Assembly: GCF_002813755.1 (NCBI RefSeq)
Contig: NZ_CP018061.1
Coordinates: 1,354,001 to 1,418,000 of the forward strand
Direction: 5' to 3'
DNA: 64,000 nucleotides
Source: Enterococcus mundtii
GTDB lineage: Bacteria; Bacillota; Bacilli; Lactobacillales; Enterococcaceae
This document shows positions 36,911-46,585 of this stretch, in pieces. Position numbers and translations under genes: made by a program. Below the pieces are notes generated by a model, which was not told the DNA's origin, ran no database searches, and saw only the letters and a program-made list of their open reading frames with translations. How positions within the stretch are numbered: the first letter of the stretch is position 1; each line of letters starts with the position of its first letter.

Positions 36911-39145
36911 TTATAAATAACGAGAAATCAATTGGATCAATTGTTTGGGAAATGTCGATAAATCGGTAATATCTACAAAGCGACTTGCGCCGTAGATTTC
37001 TTTGATTTCTTCTTTATCTTGTCCAATTGCCGCAGAAATAAAGACGATACCTTGGCGTTCATATTCGGTCAACACTTCTTGGATATCTTTTTTTGCTTTA
37101 GCGCCTGTATAATCAGGTAACGCTTTAGGTTGGCCATCACTGATGTTAACGATCAGTTTGGTTGTCGCAGGTTGTTCTGTCAGCTTTCCAGCAATCAGAC
37201 GCAAGACTGCGCCATCACGATTATTTTGTCTTGGCTTCATAGTCACTAATTTCTGTTCCAACCACTCAAATGAATCCGAAAATTCTTTGTACGAAAAGAC
37301 AGATGTTTTTTCTCTTGTCGAAACATCTGCTGTATCTCCATAGATCAACAAAGGAATACGTACTTTTTTAGCAAATGCGGCGATGGCAAATGCGGCTTTT
37401 TTTGCAGCTGTCATGCGGTCTTCACGAACCATCGAACCAGATTCATCGATTCGTAGAGCCACTGCCAAAGAAGGTTGTTCATGAGGGGGATTTTTTTTAT
37501 CAAATTGCCGTAAATCACCATAAGCTACTCGACTAGCATTAAAACGTTGTCCCTCGTACTTTCCTTTTTGGTAAGTTTCACTTTGTTCATTTTCCAAAAG
37601 ATCAAGGATTTGCCGACTCAATGAATCCACGATCGGATCGATTTCTTGTCGGATAGTCGCTACTTCAGGATTTATGACAGCAAACTTAGGGCGATGAACG
37701 ATCATTCCTTCTTTTTCATGGATCGTACCTTTCATCAGCTGCCGCGCTTCTTTATTAAGTTCACGCTTGAGCTGTTTGTCCAAGGCTTCCATATCTGAAG
37801 CTGACATCTCTTGGGATTCGTCATCTGATTGCTGTTGACTACGCCCTTCGACTTCTTGGCTCCGCTCTTCCGATAAAGGCAACGTGTCTATCGGAGTTTC
37901 TTCTTTCGCCGTTGCTTCTTTTGTCTGTTCTTCTTCTTGCAACACTTCCTCTTTTTCTGAGGGTTGTTCAGCAAGGGATGTTGTTTCTTCTGCCAACTGA
38001 TCGATTTGACGTTCTATCGCTTCTTCTGCACCTATGGTCCGTCCTTTGATTCGTGGGGATTCGTCTGATAAGTCCCCCCATTTCTTTTGACGAAGTAAGT
38101 CTCTCAGTTCATCTAAAAGCCCACTATCAGTTAGTGCAGTCGTCAAAATGTGTAATTCATCTGGATCAGTCGTCAGTTTATATAAGACTTTAGGATAGAG
38201 CGATACGAAAATGTCTTGATTTTGTTTCATTGTATTGACCCAATAAAAATAAGAACGCATACCTGCCACACCTTTGATGGCATTTGCTTTTGCAGTTTCA
38301 TCTAACAAACGGATCACTTCTGCCATTTTCAATAAAAGTATCGGCTCGTTAACTTGTGTCTTGCTGATAGCACGTTCCACCATGACTGAAAGCTCTGGCA
38401 GATCCATTTTCTCAGCATGTTGCATACGATCTCGAAGCGATTCATTCAATGGTCGGTTCCCTTGATAGTTACGATTTGTTGTAATGATAATGATACAGTC
38501 TGGGTGTCGTTTGATCACACCAGTAGGTAAGTTCAACAAACCGTTTGTTTCTAAGGCAGAGTTCAAGGCGACAAGGACCGAAGCATCACGTATTACAGTC
38601 GGCTCTTGGATTTCTAAAAGATAGCCCTTTTCAATGGCACGAACGATTTCTGACGGATAGTATTTATAGTGGATCGTACTTTCTTGGTTGTTTTCGATTC
38701 GTTGCACGAGATCGGCTAATTTCTGTTTTGCCGTGAGTGGATCGACGGAGTAATATTGTTCGATCAACGTCAATACCGCAGCTAATGTATCCGTTTGATA
38801 AATAGCGGTCAATAACTCTTGATCCTCTTCTTGGTCTGAATCAATGACAGGTAGTAACGCACCAAAGACATCTGATTTATCCATATCAGCAAAGCATGTT
38901 ACTTTCGTATAAGGTAACTGCAGATCAAAAGACAAAGCTTTTGCTAATTGCGTTTTCCCAGAACCTGCATCCCCTTCTAATAGCACATTGCTGATTTTCA
39001 TTTCCGGATCTAGCCAGTTTGCTTTGATTTCAGTTGCAATACGCAGCTCTTCAGCACTTGTTTGATGACTTGTTGGTTTTTTCCAAATCATTTGTTTTTC
39101 GATCGGTGTAAACGTTCGTTGATTGGTGAGTGAAAAGTTTTCCAT
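36911..39145 (-). CDS. MoxR-type AAA ATPase fused to a VWA domain
   Basis: A 744-residue protein that joins what are usually two proteins. N-terminal AAA+ ATPase (~35-340): Walker A GDAGSGKT at 58-65 and a sensor-1-like ITTNRNY. An acidic, Glu-rich linker (~385-455). A C-terminal von Willebrand A domain with MIDAS motif DESGSM near residue 567 and the later conserved Thr/Asp positions. MoxR-VWA pairs act as metal-insertion or protein-assembly chaperones (CobNST-like, RavA-ViaA-like; family knowledge). It is co-transcribed with the 159-residue gene upstream (22-base gap), a likely partner or client. The target is unknown. Confidence 0.85.
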   Translation of the reverse strand: MENFSLTNQRTFTPIEKQMIWKKPTSHQTSAEELRIATEIKANWLDPEMKISNVLLEGDAGSGKTQLAKALSFDLQLPYTKVTCFADMDKSDVFGALLPVIDSDQEEDQELLTAIYQTDTLAAVLTLIEQYYSVDPLTAKQKLADLVQRIENNQESTIHYKYYPSEIVRAIEKGYLLEIQEPTVIRDASVLVALNSALETNGLLNLPTGVIKRHPDCIIIITTNRNYQGNRPLNESLRDRMQHAEKMDLPELSVMVERAISKTQVNEPILLLKMAEVIRLLDETAKANAIKGVAGMRSYFYWVNTMKQNQDIFVSLYPKVLYKLTTDPDELHILTTALTDSGLLDELRDLLRQKKWGDLSDESPRIKGRTIGAEEAIERQIDQLAEETTSLAEQPSEKEEVLQEEEQTKEATAKEETPIDTLPLSEERSQEVEGRSQQQSDDESQEMSASDMEALDKQLKRELNKEARQLMKGTIHEKEGMIVHRPKFAVINPEVATIRQEIDPIVDSLSRQILDLLENEQSETYQKGKYEGQRFNASRVAYGDLRQFDKKNPPHEQPSLAVALRIDESGSMVREDRMTAAKKAAFAIAAFAKKVRIPLLIYGDTADVSTREKTSVFSYKEFSDSFEWLEQKLVTMKPRQNNRDGAVLRLIAGKLTEQPATTKLIVNISDGQPKALPDYTGAKAKKDIQEVLTEYERQGIVFISAAIGQDKEEIKEIYGASRFVDITDLSTFPKQLIQLISRYL

Positions 39146-39167
39146 GATTAAACACTTCCTTATAACA

Positions 39168-39647
39168 TTAATACCCTAGATCATCTAATAGACGTTTCAA
39201 GATACGAAAACGTTCACCAAGTAATTCGCCATCTTTTTGTAAAGCATCGTAGTATAACATGATATCTTCATCGATTTTAGGGTTTTTCGTGTCCACTTCC
39301 ACCGTCATCCGGTTTCCTTGCAAACCGATGATATCAACGACGGGATTTTCAGGGTCGTAAAATTTTTCATGGCGGTAGGCATCCTGGAAGTAAACACTTC
39401 CTTGCGCCACTAAGATCGCTAAGTCAAGAATACGAGTGATCGGTAATTCTTCTGATTGACGTGACCACTTTTCTCCTGTATGACGCCACACTTTTCCTGA
39501 GATATCGACTTTGCCTCGATCATTCCACTGAGCTAATCCTAAAGATAGTCCTTTTGCATCTGTATGCAAGGCATTTCTGCCATCAACTTTATCATAATCT
39601 TCGACGACGATCACTGGTTTATGTTTCAAATTTGTTGGTATTTCCAT
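39168..39647 (-). CDS. Conserved hypothetical protein, partner of the MoxR-VWA gene
   Basis: A 159-residue soluble protein without signal peptide or membrane segment. I do not recognise a family. It starts with MEIPTNLKHKPVIVVEDYDK and is mixed alpha/beta in character. AAGGAG precedes the ATG, and the MoxR-VWA gene follows after 22 bases, so the two form an operon. It may be the client or adaptor of the AAA-VWA machine. Confidence 0.7.
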   Translation of the reverse strand: MEIPTNLKHKPVIVVEDYDKVDGRNALHTDAKGLSLGLAQWNDRGKVDISGKVWRHTGEKWSRQSEELPITRILDLAILVAQGSVYFQDAYRHEKFYDPENPVVDIIGLQGNRMTVEVDTKNPKIDEDIMLYYDALQKDGELLGERFRILKRLLDDLGY

Positions 39648-39732
39648 CCTTCTCTACTCCTTTTTAGTAATTTAGTGATTTAGTAAATTACTAGATAATT
39701 AAAGATAGTATAAGATAATAAAGTGAGAAATG

Positions 39733-39774
39733 CAAAAAGAACAGTCCAAGCAAATCATTGCTCAAACTGTTCTT
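39733..39774 (-). terminator. Terminator after the DegV gene
   Basis: AAGAACAGT and ACTGTTCTT arms with T-runs on both sides. It lies about 30 bases beyond the DegV stop on the minus strand. Confidence 0.85.
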
Positions 39775-39804
39775 TTTTTTTATATTTTTTGCTTTCTGGC
39801 ATTT

Positions 39805-40653
39805 TTATTGTGCAGAGATCGCAATACCGATTGCTTTTTCACCCAAGTGACTACCGATCACTGGTCCAAAGTGGCCGATCTCGATTTCTGCTTGTGGATA
39901 TTGTTTTTGAAGTTTTGCTTTTTCTTCTTCGGCAACTTCTAAATTGTTTGCATGGATCACATACAATTTTACTGGTGGCTTGATTTCTTCATTTCGTTTG
40001 CCAATGATTTGTTCTGCACGGGCAAAAGCTTTTTTGCTTGAACGGATCTTCTCGAATAAAATGATCTTTCCTTCCGAAAAAGTCAGGATCGGTTTGATTT
40101 TCAATAGCCCCCCGATCAGCGCAGCACCATTAGTCAAGCGACCTCCGCGGACTAAGTTGTTCAAGTCGTCAACGATCAAATAGGCGTATGTATTGTCTCT
40201 GATTCGATCGATGTGAGCTAAAATGGCTTCAAGTGAATACCCTTTATCATTCAAGTCTAAAGCAGATTCAACCATATGCCCCATTGGCATACTGGTGATT
40301 TTTGAATCATAAGGAACAATCGTCATCTCTTTGACGTCGTCTTTCATCGCAAATAATGTATTGACGAATCCAGAGATCCCACTTGATAAGTGTATGCTTA
40401 AGATCGTATCATAGCCTTTGGCTTTTAGTTCTTCATATAGTGCCAAAACTTCACCTACAGCAGGTTGGGAAGTTGTTGGAAAATCTTTACTGTTTTTCAA
40501 TAGTCCGTAATATTCGTCTGCTTCGATGTCAATGCCTTCGTTATAAATTTTTCCATCCAAGATTACAGGGATAGGAATCACATATAAATCAGGATGGTTC
40601 TTGATACGTGTTGGCAGGAAAGCTGTACTGTCAGTTACGATTGCTAATTTCAT
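39805..40653 (-). CDS. DegV family fatty-acid-binding protein
   Basis: A 282-residue cytosolic protein of the DegV (FakB) family. It begins MKLAIVTDSTAFLP, and has FPTTSQPAVGEV and IHLSSGISGF, which line the fatty-acid pocket, and the RGGRLTNGAALIGGLLKIKPIL segment typical of the family. FakB proteins present a fatty acid to the kinase FakA (family knowledge); no fakA gene is in the window. Monocistronic. Assignment to the family is firm; the preferred acyl chain is unknown. Confidence 0.93.
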   Translation of the reverse strand: MKLAIVTDSTAFLPTRIKNHPDLYVIPIPVILDGKIYNEGIDIEADEYYGLLKNSKDFPTTSQPAVGEVLALYEELKAKGYDTILSIHLSSGISGFVNTLFAMKDDVKEMTIVPYDSKITSMPMGHMVESALDLNDKGYSLEAILAHIDRIRDNTYAYLIVDDLNNLVRGGRLTNGAALIGGLLKIKPILTFSEGKIILFEKIRSSKKAFARAEQIIGKRNEEIKPPVKLYVIHANNLEVAEEEKAKLQKQYPQAEIEIGHFGPVIGSHLGEKAIGIAISAQ

Positions 40654-40817
40654 TTATTTAAGTTCCTCGTTTCAAAGAATTTTACCAGTCCTTAATACTA
40701 TATCATAAGTAAGAAAAGATTTGAACCTTTGTCCGGATTATAGAAAAAGCAACCCATGTTTTTTATTAAAATCTAAGGTTTTTATCACTTTCATCCTTTA
40801 TAAGAACGAATAAAAGC

Positions 40818-40848
40818 CAGGACTTGAAAGAATTTTTCTAAAGTCCTG
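40818..40848 (-). terminator. Terminator after the flippase gene
   Basis: CAGGACTT and AAGTCCTG arms about 70 bases past the flippase stop. The A/T-rich flanks are modest. The rest of 40654-40918 holds nothing else recognisable. Confidence 0.65.
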
Positions 40849-40918
40849 ACTTATTATTTGAAATTAGCTTGCACTCTTAGTTACCTATAGAATCAGTGGT
40901 GTTTGCCACTGCATCCCT

Positions 40919-42511
40919 TTATCGTCTGAAATTCTTGACCATTTGCATGGCATTTCTGCCAAATTGGGCAAAGGCAAACGTCAAGCCGCCGACACCACCG
41001 ATCACCACACAATAAATGACTGCATGCGTTTTTGATGTCATGGATAAGGAAAGACTCAACACGAAGAAAAGAATGCAGCATAGAAGCAACATGGCCATTG
41101 TCGAACGAAACGTCTTCAAGAAGAAATGACTGATCTTTGCGAATGGCGAGATGCGGTATTCTTTTGATAAATAAAGATACCCACGAACAAACACAAAAGC
41201 AAAAGCCACTGTATTAGATAAACTCATTCCGTATCCGCCAAATAAAGCTAACCCAATCGCTTGGAATACGACTTTTAAAATAATAGCTTCTGTTGTCAGT
41301 TTGATCGCAACCAAATGATGATTCAATGATTGGAGCATCGTCGATAAAATCGTAAACAACGAGAAGAACAAGGAAGCTAAAAGTGCCATCTGGAAGTAGC
41401 CGACACTCTCTGGATCATAGCCAAAAAACAAGGTGTATAACGGTCCTGCTAATAAGGACATCCCTGCTAGCGAAGGCAAAAGGATCAATAAAGCAATCGA
41501 GAAGCTGTCCCCGACTGTTTTTTCAATCTGTAGTCGGTCTTTTTTTCCTAATGTACTTAGGATCGGCAGACTACTGATTGCGACCGTTCCGACCATTGAA
41601 ATCAAGATCAGTGTCAATTTGTTCGGATTGACTGATGCACGACTAAACAAAAATTCGAGTTGTTGGTCGGCAATTTCCGGTCTGAATAAATGTAAGAATG
41701 GTTTCATCGTCACCTGATCGATCATTTGCACGATCGTGATCACCGAACCAACATAGATGAATGGTAAGGTTTCTCGAATGATCGAAACAGACGCAGAACG
41801 ATTGTCTTTTTGGAAATAGCGACTTGAGATCCAGAAATCTTTTAAACGGAAATAATCGTTTTGCCGTCCGACAACAAACATATGACCAATAGCCGCAAGT
41901 CCACCGAAGAAAGAAGCAACAGTACTGATCAATACCGCTTGCACAATCGTGCCATCTGTCAACACACGCAAATAATACGTACCAGCTAAGATCACGATCA
42001 CACGGATCACCTGTTCAATGATCAAGGAAGTACCGTAAGGGCGAAGATGATTTTTTCCTTGGAAGTAACCGCGCATCGCACTTAATACTGGGATCGCTAC
42101 TAAGGAAGGACAGAGACTACGAATCGCTAAAATACCGTTATCGACATTCGAGATCGGACTGATTTTCGCCAAAGCGGGAGCAAACAAATACATCAATACG
42201 GCAGATATGATCCCGATAACGAACATGATATTGATCGTACTGCGAAAAATGACCCGACAAGCTTGTTCATCACCATTTTTTGTCGCCACCGCGACTTTTT
42301 TTGCTATCGCATTTGGAAACCCAACAGTACCTAACATCAGGAAAAGGCCATATGGTAAATAGCCCACATTATAAAGGGTAGTTGCTAACATGCCATCTTG
42401 ATTGTTTCCCATCATACTTAACCAAGGAATCAAATAAACGACACCTAAAACTTTACAGAGTAGATTGGCAAAGGTAAGCCAAAATGTCCCTTGCATCAAT
42501 TTCTTATTCAT
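40919..42511 (-). CDS. Polysaccharide/lipid II flippase-like protein (MOP superfamily)
   Basis: A 530-residue integral membrane protein with about 14 membrane segments, of the MVF/SpoVB/YtgP branch of MOP exporters. It begins MNKKLMQGTFWLTFANLLCKVLG and has the YNVGYLPYGLFLMLGTVGFPNAIAKKVA segment typical of YtgP-like proteins. Members move undecaprenyl-linked sugars across the membrane (family knowledge). It is not next to any glycosyltransferase cluster, so the substrate could be lipid II or another lipid-linked sugar. GAGG lies upstream of the ATG. Confidence 0.88.
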   Translation of the reverse strand: MNKKLMQGTFWLTFANLLCKVLGVVYLIPWLSMMGNNQDGMLATTLYNVGYLPYGLFLMLGTVGFPNAIAKKVAVATKNGDEQACRVIFRSTINIMFVIGIISAVLMYLFAPALAKISPISNVDNGILAIRSLCPSLVAIPVLSAMRGYFQGKNHLRPYGTSLIIEQVIRVIVILAGTYYLRVLTDGTIVQAVLISTVASFFGGLAAIGHMFVVGRQNDYFRLKDFWISSRYFQKDNRSASVSIIRETLPFIYVGSVITIVQMIDQVTMKPFLHLFRPEIADQQLEFLFSRASVNPNKLTLILISMVGTVAISSLPILSTLGKKDRLQIEKTVGDSFSIALLILLPSLAGMSLLAGPLYTLFFGYDPESVGYFQMALLASLFFSLFTILSTMLQSLNHHLVAIKLTTEAIILKVVFQAIGLALFGGYGMSLSNTVAFAFVFVRGYLYLSKEYRISPFAKISHFFLKTFRSTMAMLLLCCILFFVLSLSLSMTSKTHAVIYCVVIGGVGGLTFAFAQFGRNAMQMVKNFRR

Positions 42512-42604
42512 ATGTCAACCTCAACTATCTCTATTAGAATAAACATCTTCCCTATTATAACAAAAAAAACATGGAGGACAACTCGTTGAGGAAAACAAAA
42601 AAAT

Positions 42605-42631
42605 AAGCTCCCCAATTTTTTGGAGAAGCTT
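42605..42631 (-). terminator. Terminator after azlD
   Basis: On the minus strand, AAGCTTCTCC pairs with GGGGAGCTT, followed by ATTTTTTTG. It lies just after the azlD stop. Confidence 0.75.
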
Positions 42632-42639
42632 AAGAAATT

Positions 42640-42957
42640 CTATAACATTGATAATAAAAACACAGACGCAAGTCCTGTAATGACAGACAACGCCATTGAG
42701 CGAGTCTTATAAGCAACACCTGCTACAAATAGCATTGCAACAATTTTGATGTTCCACGCAATATCTAAATGTTCATGCGTGATAAAAACATCTTTGAAGG
42801 CTAACGCTGCAAACAAAGCAACTGGTACATATTTCATCCATTCGCTAAACCATTTAGGCACTTTTCGATGTGTAAAATAAAGCATAGGAAAAACTCGTGG
42901 AATGTAGGCAACGACAAATAAGCTGATCACCAATAACAACAAGTACCACTCATTCAT
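42640..42957 (-). CDS. azlD: AzlD family branched-chain amino acid exporter subunit
   Basis: A small membrane protein of 105 residues with about four membrane segments. The start is the ATG behind GAGGTG, which yields MNEWYLLLLVISLF and removes 14 unlikely residues. The YIPRVFPMLYF and WMKYVPVALFAALAF segments are typical of AzlD. The gene overlaps the end of azlC by 8 bases, so the two subunits are translationally coupled. With AzlC it exports branched-chain amino acids or analogues such as azaleucine (family knowledge). Confidence 0.9.
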   Translation of the reverse strand: MNEWYLLLLVISLFVVAYIPRVFPMLYFTHRKVPKWFSEWMKYVPVALFAALAFKDVFITHEHLDIAWNIKIVAMLFVAGVAYKTRSMALSVITGLASVFLLSML

Positions 42958-43729
42958 GATGTTGCACCTCCTGTTCTGGGAAATGGAACAATGGCTCATT
43001 CAAAGGTTGGGTCTCTTTGCTGGATTTCTTTTCTTTTTCCTTCTTGAAGGCTCTTTCTAATACAAAACCTGCTGAAGAAGCAATCAATGTTGCAACGATC
43101 AAACCGAAAGTGTTTTGGAAAAGTACCATGAATATGACACTGAGTATCCCAGAAAAGATCCCTGTGAAGATGAGTAAAGCATTTTTCATTTGCATGATGA
43201 ACATAAAAATAAACATAGCAGTTAAGGCAAAATGCACCAAATCCGTATCCACTCGGATCACTGATCCAAAAATATTTCCGACCATGTTGCTGATCGCCCA
43301 AGCCCCCATTGAAAACCAATTGACATATAAAGCTTTTCGCTTGTCCCAAGTGGGATCAGTGGAATACTTCAAATAATTGACTGCATAATTTTCGTCATTC
43401 AATGATTGAGAGAACACAGCTAAAAAGAATCGCTTTTCTTTCTTCATAAAGCCTGAAAGACTCGACCCTAGCAAAATATACCGTAGTTCTAAGAAAAAAA
43501 CCATCAAAAGTGTAGTTGAAAATGGCGCTTGTGTGGTTAACATAGAGGCAACTAAGAATTGTGCGCCACCAGAAAATACTAAGATAGATAATAGACCAGC
43601 TAAGAGTGGATCAAAGCCAACTTGCTGCAGTAAGACTCCGCAAGCTAACCCAACTGGGATATAACTAAGGCAAAGTGGCAACGAAGCATGTAGCGAATCC
43701 TGCCAAGGCGCCCGTTTCTGTTTATTCAT
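42950..43729 (-). CDS. azlC: AzlC family branched-chain amino acid exporter, large subunit
   Basis: A membrane protein of about 259 residues. The ATG behind AAGGAG is used; the longer open frame has no ribosome binding site. Conserved AzlC segments are SYIPVGLACGVLLQQVGFDPLLAGLLSILVFSGGAQFLV and FFLELRYILLGSSL. It ends in a charged cytoplasmic tail. Together with AzlD (overlapping downstream) it forms the export complex. Confidence 0.92.
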   Translation of the reverse strand: MNKQKRAPWQDSLHASLPLCLSYIPVGLACGVLLQQVGFDPLLAGLLSILVFSGGAQFLVASMLTTQAPFSTTLLMVFFLELRYILLGSSLSGFMKKEKRFFLAVFSQSLNDENYAVNYLKYSTDPTWDKRKALYVNWFSMGAWAISNMVGNIFGSVIRVDTDLVHFALTAMFIFMFIMQMKNALLIFTGIFSGILSVIFMVLFQNTFGLIVATLIASSAGFVLERAFKKEKEKKSSKETQPLNEPLFHFPEQEVQHHE

Positions 43730-43864
43730 TAACGATATCTCCTTCAATTTACAACAAATAAATAGCGGACTAATTGTAACATAAATAAATAAAAATGTAG
43801 CCGTTTTATCGTTAAACAACATGATATTTTTCTCATTTTCAAAGCACAACTATTAAAAAAAATA

Positions 43865-43922
43865 AAAATCATCGAAAAATATAAGAGGAAATTCATTTTC
43901 CTCCTACTTTTCCGATGATTTT
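43865..43922 (-). terminator. Terminator after the CDF transporter gene
   Basis: A two-step hairpin: AAAATCATCG/CGATGATTTT at the base and GAGGAAA/TTTTCCTC at the tip. It lies about 70 bases beyond the CDF stop. Confidence 0.8.
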
Positions 43923-43994
43923 ATTCTATATATAAACGAGTTTTTTTTTGCTATCAAACTTTTTTATAAGTAAAAAATAACACTAGTTTCTAAA

Positions 43995-44969
43995 TTATTT
44001 CTCGACGTTCTCTATCGTCGTTTCTTGTGTTTTCTTTATTTGCGAATAATTTGGATCATATTTATCTGTTTCAATGTAAATATAGATTTTTTTATCCTTT
44101 AATTGTTCACGGATCGTCCGCTCAATATCATTGATGATCATGTGTACTTGGTATTCTTTGTTTTCATCTAGATCGATTTTTGCCGCAACTAAAATCTCTG
44201 TCGGACTTAAGTGCACAGTTTTGATATCAATGACGCGATTCACTTCATTTCGCTCAAAAGCAAATTTGATCTTTTTCAAATCTGTTGTAGTCACGCTCTC
44301 GCCAATAATCAAACTATAAAATTCTTTTGCCAGAAAGATAGCAGCACCCATCAATAAAAAGCCGATCAATAGTCCACTGATGGCATCAAAAGCAGCGATC
44401 CCTGTCACCATGGTCAACCCAGTGCCGACTAAGGCAAGAACGAGACCAATTACAGCACAGAGATCTTCGGTGAAGATCACGAGGATCTCACTGTGGCGAC
44501 TTTCGCGTAAAAAGCGCATGGTTGAAAGGTTTTCAGTATTCAATTCGTGGATTTCCTTCATTGCGATTCGTAATGAACTACCTTCTATAGCGAGACCAAA
44601 TAATAGAATCAGGATGACGATCCAAGGATTACCAACTTCGTGGGCGGGATGGGTAAGTTTTTCAAAAGCTTCCATCACACCTAGCGCCCCCCCGCCAAAA
44701 AACAACATCATGGCAACAATCGTACTGAAAAAATACTTTGCTCGTCCTTCGCCAAATTGGTGTAATTCACTTTGACCACGATTCGCACGTTTGTCACCGA
44801 CTAGTAGTAATACTTGATTGCTACAGTCAACGATACTATGAATACTTTCATTCAACATAGCGGCACTGCCACTGATGGCATAACCGACAAATTTACTAAA
44901 CGCAACTAAGAGATTAGCACCCAACGCTGCCAATACAGAAAACATTCCGCTCTTCTTCAAATTCTCCAT
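43995..44969 (-). CDS. Cation diffusion facilitator family transporter
   Basis: A 324-residue divalent metal exporter (Zn2+/Mn2+/Co2+ type). Six membrane segments cover ~10-215. Metal-site candidates are the Asn/His/Asp of NESIHSIVDCSNQ in the second segment and the His/Asp-containing stretch in the fifth (LCAVIGLVLALVG has no classical HxxxD, as in the ZnT9-like CDF branch). A cytoplasmic C-terminal domain (~225-310) follows. AGGAAG precedes the ATG. No metal-responsive regulator is adjacent. Confidence 0.88.
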   Translation of the reverse strand: MENLKKSGMFSVLAALGANLLVAFSKFVGYAISGSAAMLNESIHSIVDCSNQVLLLVGDKRANRGQSELHQFGEGRAKYFFSTIVAMMLFFGGGALGVMEAFEKLTHPAHEVGNPWIVILILLFGLAIEGSSLRIAMKEIHELNTENLSTMRFLRESRHSEILVIFTEDLCAVIGLVLALVGTGLTMVTGIAAFDAISGLLIGFLLMGAAIFLAKEFYSLIIGESVTTTDLKKIKFAFERNEVNRVIDIKTVHLSPTEILVAAKIDLDENKEYQVHMIINDIERTIREQLKDKKIYIYIETDKYDPNYSQIKKTQETTIENVEK

Positions 44970-44999
44970 TGCTTTTTCTTCCTTTCATTCTTAACAACA

Positions 45000-45392
45000 T
45001 CAAAGAGTATCTAAATTAAAGATGACGGTTTGATTATTTTTTAAAATCGTTTCTTTTGCGCCCATTTTTGTATTTTTACCATCCACACTGAACATCCAAT
45101 ATTTTTTTTCTTCAGTATTTTGGCTCTGGCCATTGATCGAAGTAATAAATCCTTTGTCTTCTTCCACACTAAAGTTTTGTTCCAGCACATCCAGTAGGTT
45201 TTCTCCTGTATGGAAAGTCACTTTTTTTACTAAGGTATCGACCCCATCTTCTTGCAAGGTGATAGTTGCTGTTTCATTCGACACCATGGATGACGGTTTT
45301 GGATCCGCTTTTTTTGTCTCTTGATCTGTACAACCGGTAAAGAAAAGCAACATCGAACAGACAATGAGCAAACTGGTTCCTATTCTTTTCAT
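45000..45392 (-). CDS. DUF4430 domain lipoprotein
   Basis: A small secreted lipoprotein of 130 residues. The signal peptide ends at lipobox FTGC (Cys ~21). The mature part (~50-130) has the DUF4430 pattern: strands around TGENLLDVLEQNF, GFITSINGQSQN, KKYWMFSVDGK and a final GAKETILKNNQTVIFNL. This fold resembles the C-terminal domain of cobalamin-binding transcobalamin and often accompanies vitamin uptake genes (family knowledge); no such neighbour is adjacent here. GGAGG precedes the ATG. Confidence 0.85.
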   Translation of the reverse strand: MKRIGTSLLIVCSMLLFFTGCTDQETKKADPKPSSMVSNETATITLQEDGVDTLVKKVTFHTGENLLDVLEQNFSVEEDKGFITSINGQSQNTEEKKYWMFSVDGKNTKMGAKETILKNNQTVIFNLDTL

Positions 45393-45412
45393 TTTACTCC
45401 TCCTAAGTATAA

Positions 45413-45450
45413 AAAAGCCAAGGAGAAACCCGATTCCTTGGCTCTTTTTT
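45413..45450 (-). terminator. Terminator of the two-gene hypothetical operon
   Basis: GCCAAGGA and TCCTTGGC arms with T-runs on both sides. It lies between the lipoprotein start and the end of the operon at 45509. Confidence 0.85.
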
Positions 45451-45508
45451 CATCGATCATCTGAGTCGATCATTCTGAAATATATATCGCACGATTGCTC
45501 TTTTTCCA

Positions 45509-46585
45509 TCAATCTTTGCGAACCATCAAAGGTACTAAAAATTCATAATTGATAAAGAAATCGATCACTGAACGATGATAGTCACCAGAAGAAATCGCTA
45601 GATCTGTCCGTGTTGTGTCTTTAAGAGAAATTTGGAGCGACTGTCCTTTATCAAGCAACACCTTATAAGTCGTGTCGTCTAATTTCTCCATATCATACTG
45701 TGGATTTTTCATTGTGACAATAAAAATATCATCTAACACTTCTTGCGTGGCTGGAAACTTACTTGCAATATCTAATCTTAGTGGCTTCGTGTTGTCTAAC
45801 AAGGTTTGATCGACCGTAAAGCCTAATTTACGTGCATAAGCAAATAATTGATTCAATTTGTGATTGAAAATCGTGATCTGACTAGCCGAAAACACTCGTT
45901 CAACAGACCAATGACGAATCAATGCTAACACTCGGTCATCATCGATCTCGATCGTCATTTGTTCTGGGGATACTCGCATCAAATTGATGGATTCTACTTG
46001 GTATCGTTGGTCGATCGTCGGTAACACAAATGAGAACATCAATTCTTTTTGTGGGGTCAAACTATAATTGATTGAAAAATATCTTGTTTCCCATACATCA
46101 TATGCTTGTTTGGATAATTCCAAGCCGATATCATTCAATGGTTTTAATATCTCGTAAGCGAAGTATTCGATCAAACTTGTCTTAGCAATGGCAGAAATCG
46201 GTGTATCTTCTAACACATAGCGATGATATGCGACCAATAACTCATTGAAATCCGCTTCGATCAAATATTTGCGTAATCGTAAATCAGCTAACTCTTCTTC
46301 TGCGGCTGCAATCAAGTCAACGATGTCTTCGTGATCATGTTGTTTACCAGAAAGATATGCTTGATTTTCATTGACCGCTTGCTCGATCGTTGAACGCGCA
46401 TTATCTGTTTGATTCGTCGAGTTTGGGACGACTTTTTCTTTTTCATGGATTTTGGCTTCTTCGCGAATTTCTTCTACTTCATTCGCCATCTCTTTGTCGG
46501 TGCTTGATGCTTCTTCTACTGGCTCGGTCGTTCCATGATTTTCAGCTGTTACTTCTTGTAGGTCTAAATCTTCTTGTTTTGTCAT
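45509..46585 (-). CDS. Conserved hypothetical protein, second gene of a coiled-coil operon
   Basis: A 358-residue protein with no signal peptide or membrane segment. The first ~85 residues are highly acidic and low in complexity. The remainder is mixed, with helices in the middle and a strand-rich C-terminal part (~170-358). No family was recognised. The ATG overlaps the stop of the upstream gene (TGATG), implying translational coupling. Length and codon pattern are unremarkable for the region. Confidence 0.75.
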   Translation of the reverse strand: MTKQEDLDLQEVTAENHGTTEPVEEASSTDKEMANEVEEIREEAKIHEKEKVVPNSTNQTDNARSTIEQAVNENQAYLSGKQHDHEDIVDLIAAAEEELADLRLRKYLIEADFNELLVAYHRYVLEDTPISAIAKTSLIEYFAYEILKPLNDIGLELSKQAYDVWETRYFSINYSLTPQKELMFSFVLPTIDQRYQVESINLMRVSPEQMTIEIDDDRVLALIRHWSVERVFSASQITIFNHKLNQLFAYARKLGFTVDQTLLDNTKPLRLDIASKFPATQEVLDDIFIVTMKNPQYDMEKLDDTTYKVLLDKGQSLQISLKDTTRTDLAISSGDYHRSVIDFFINYEFLVPLMVRKD

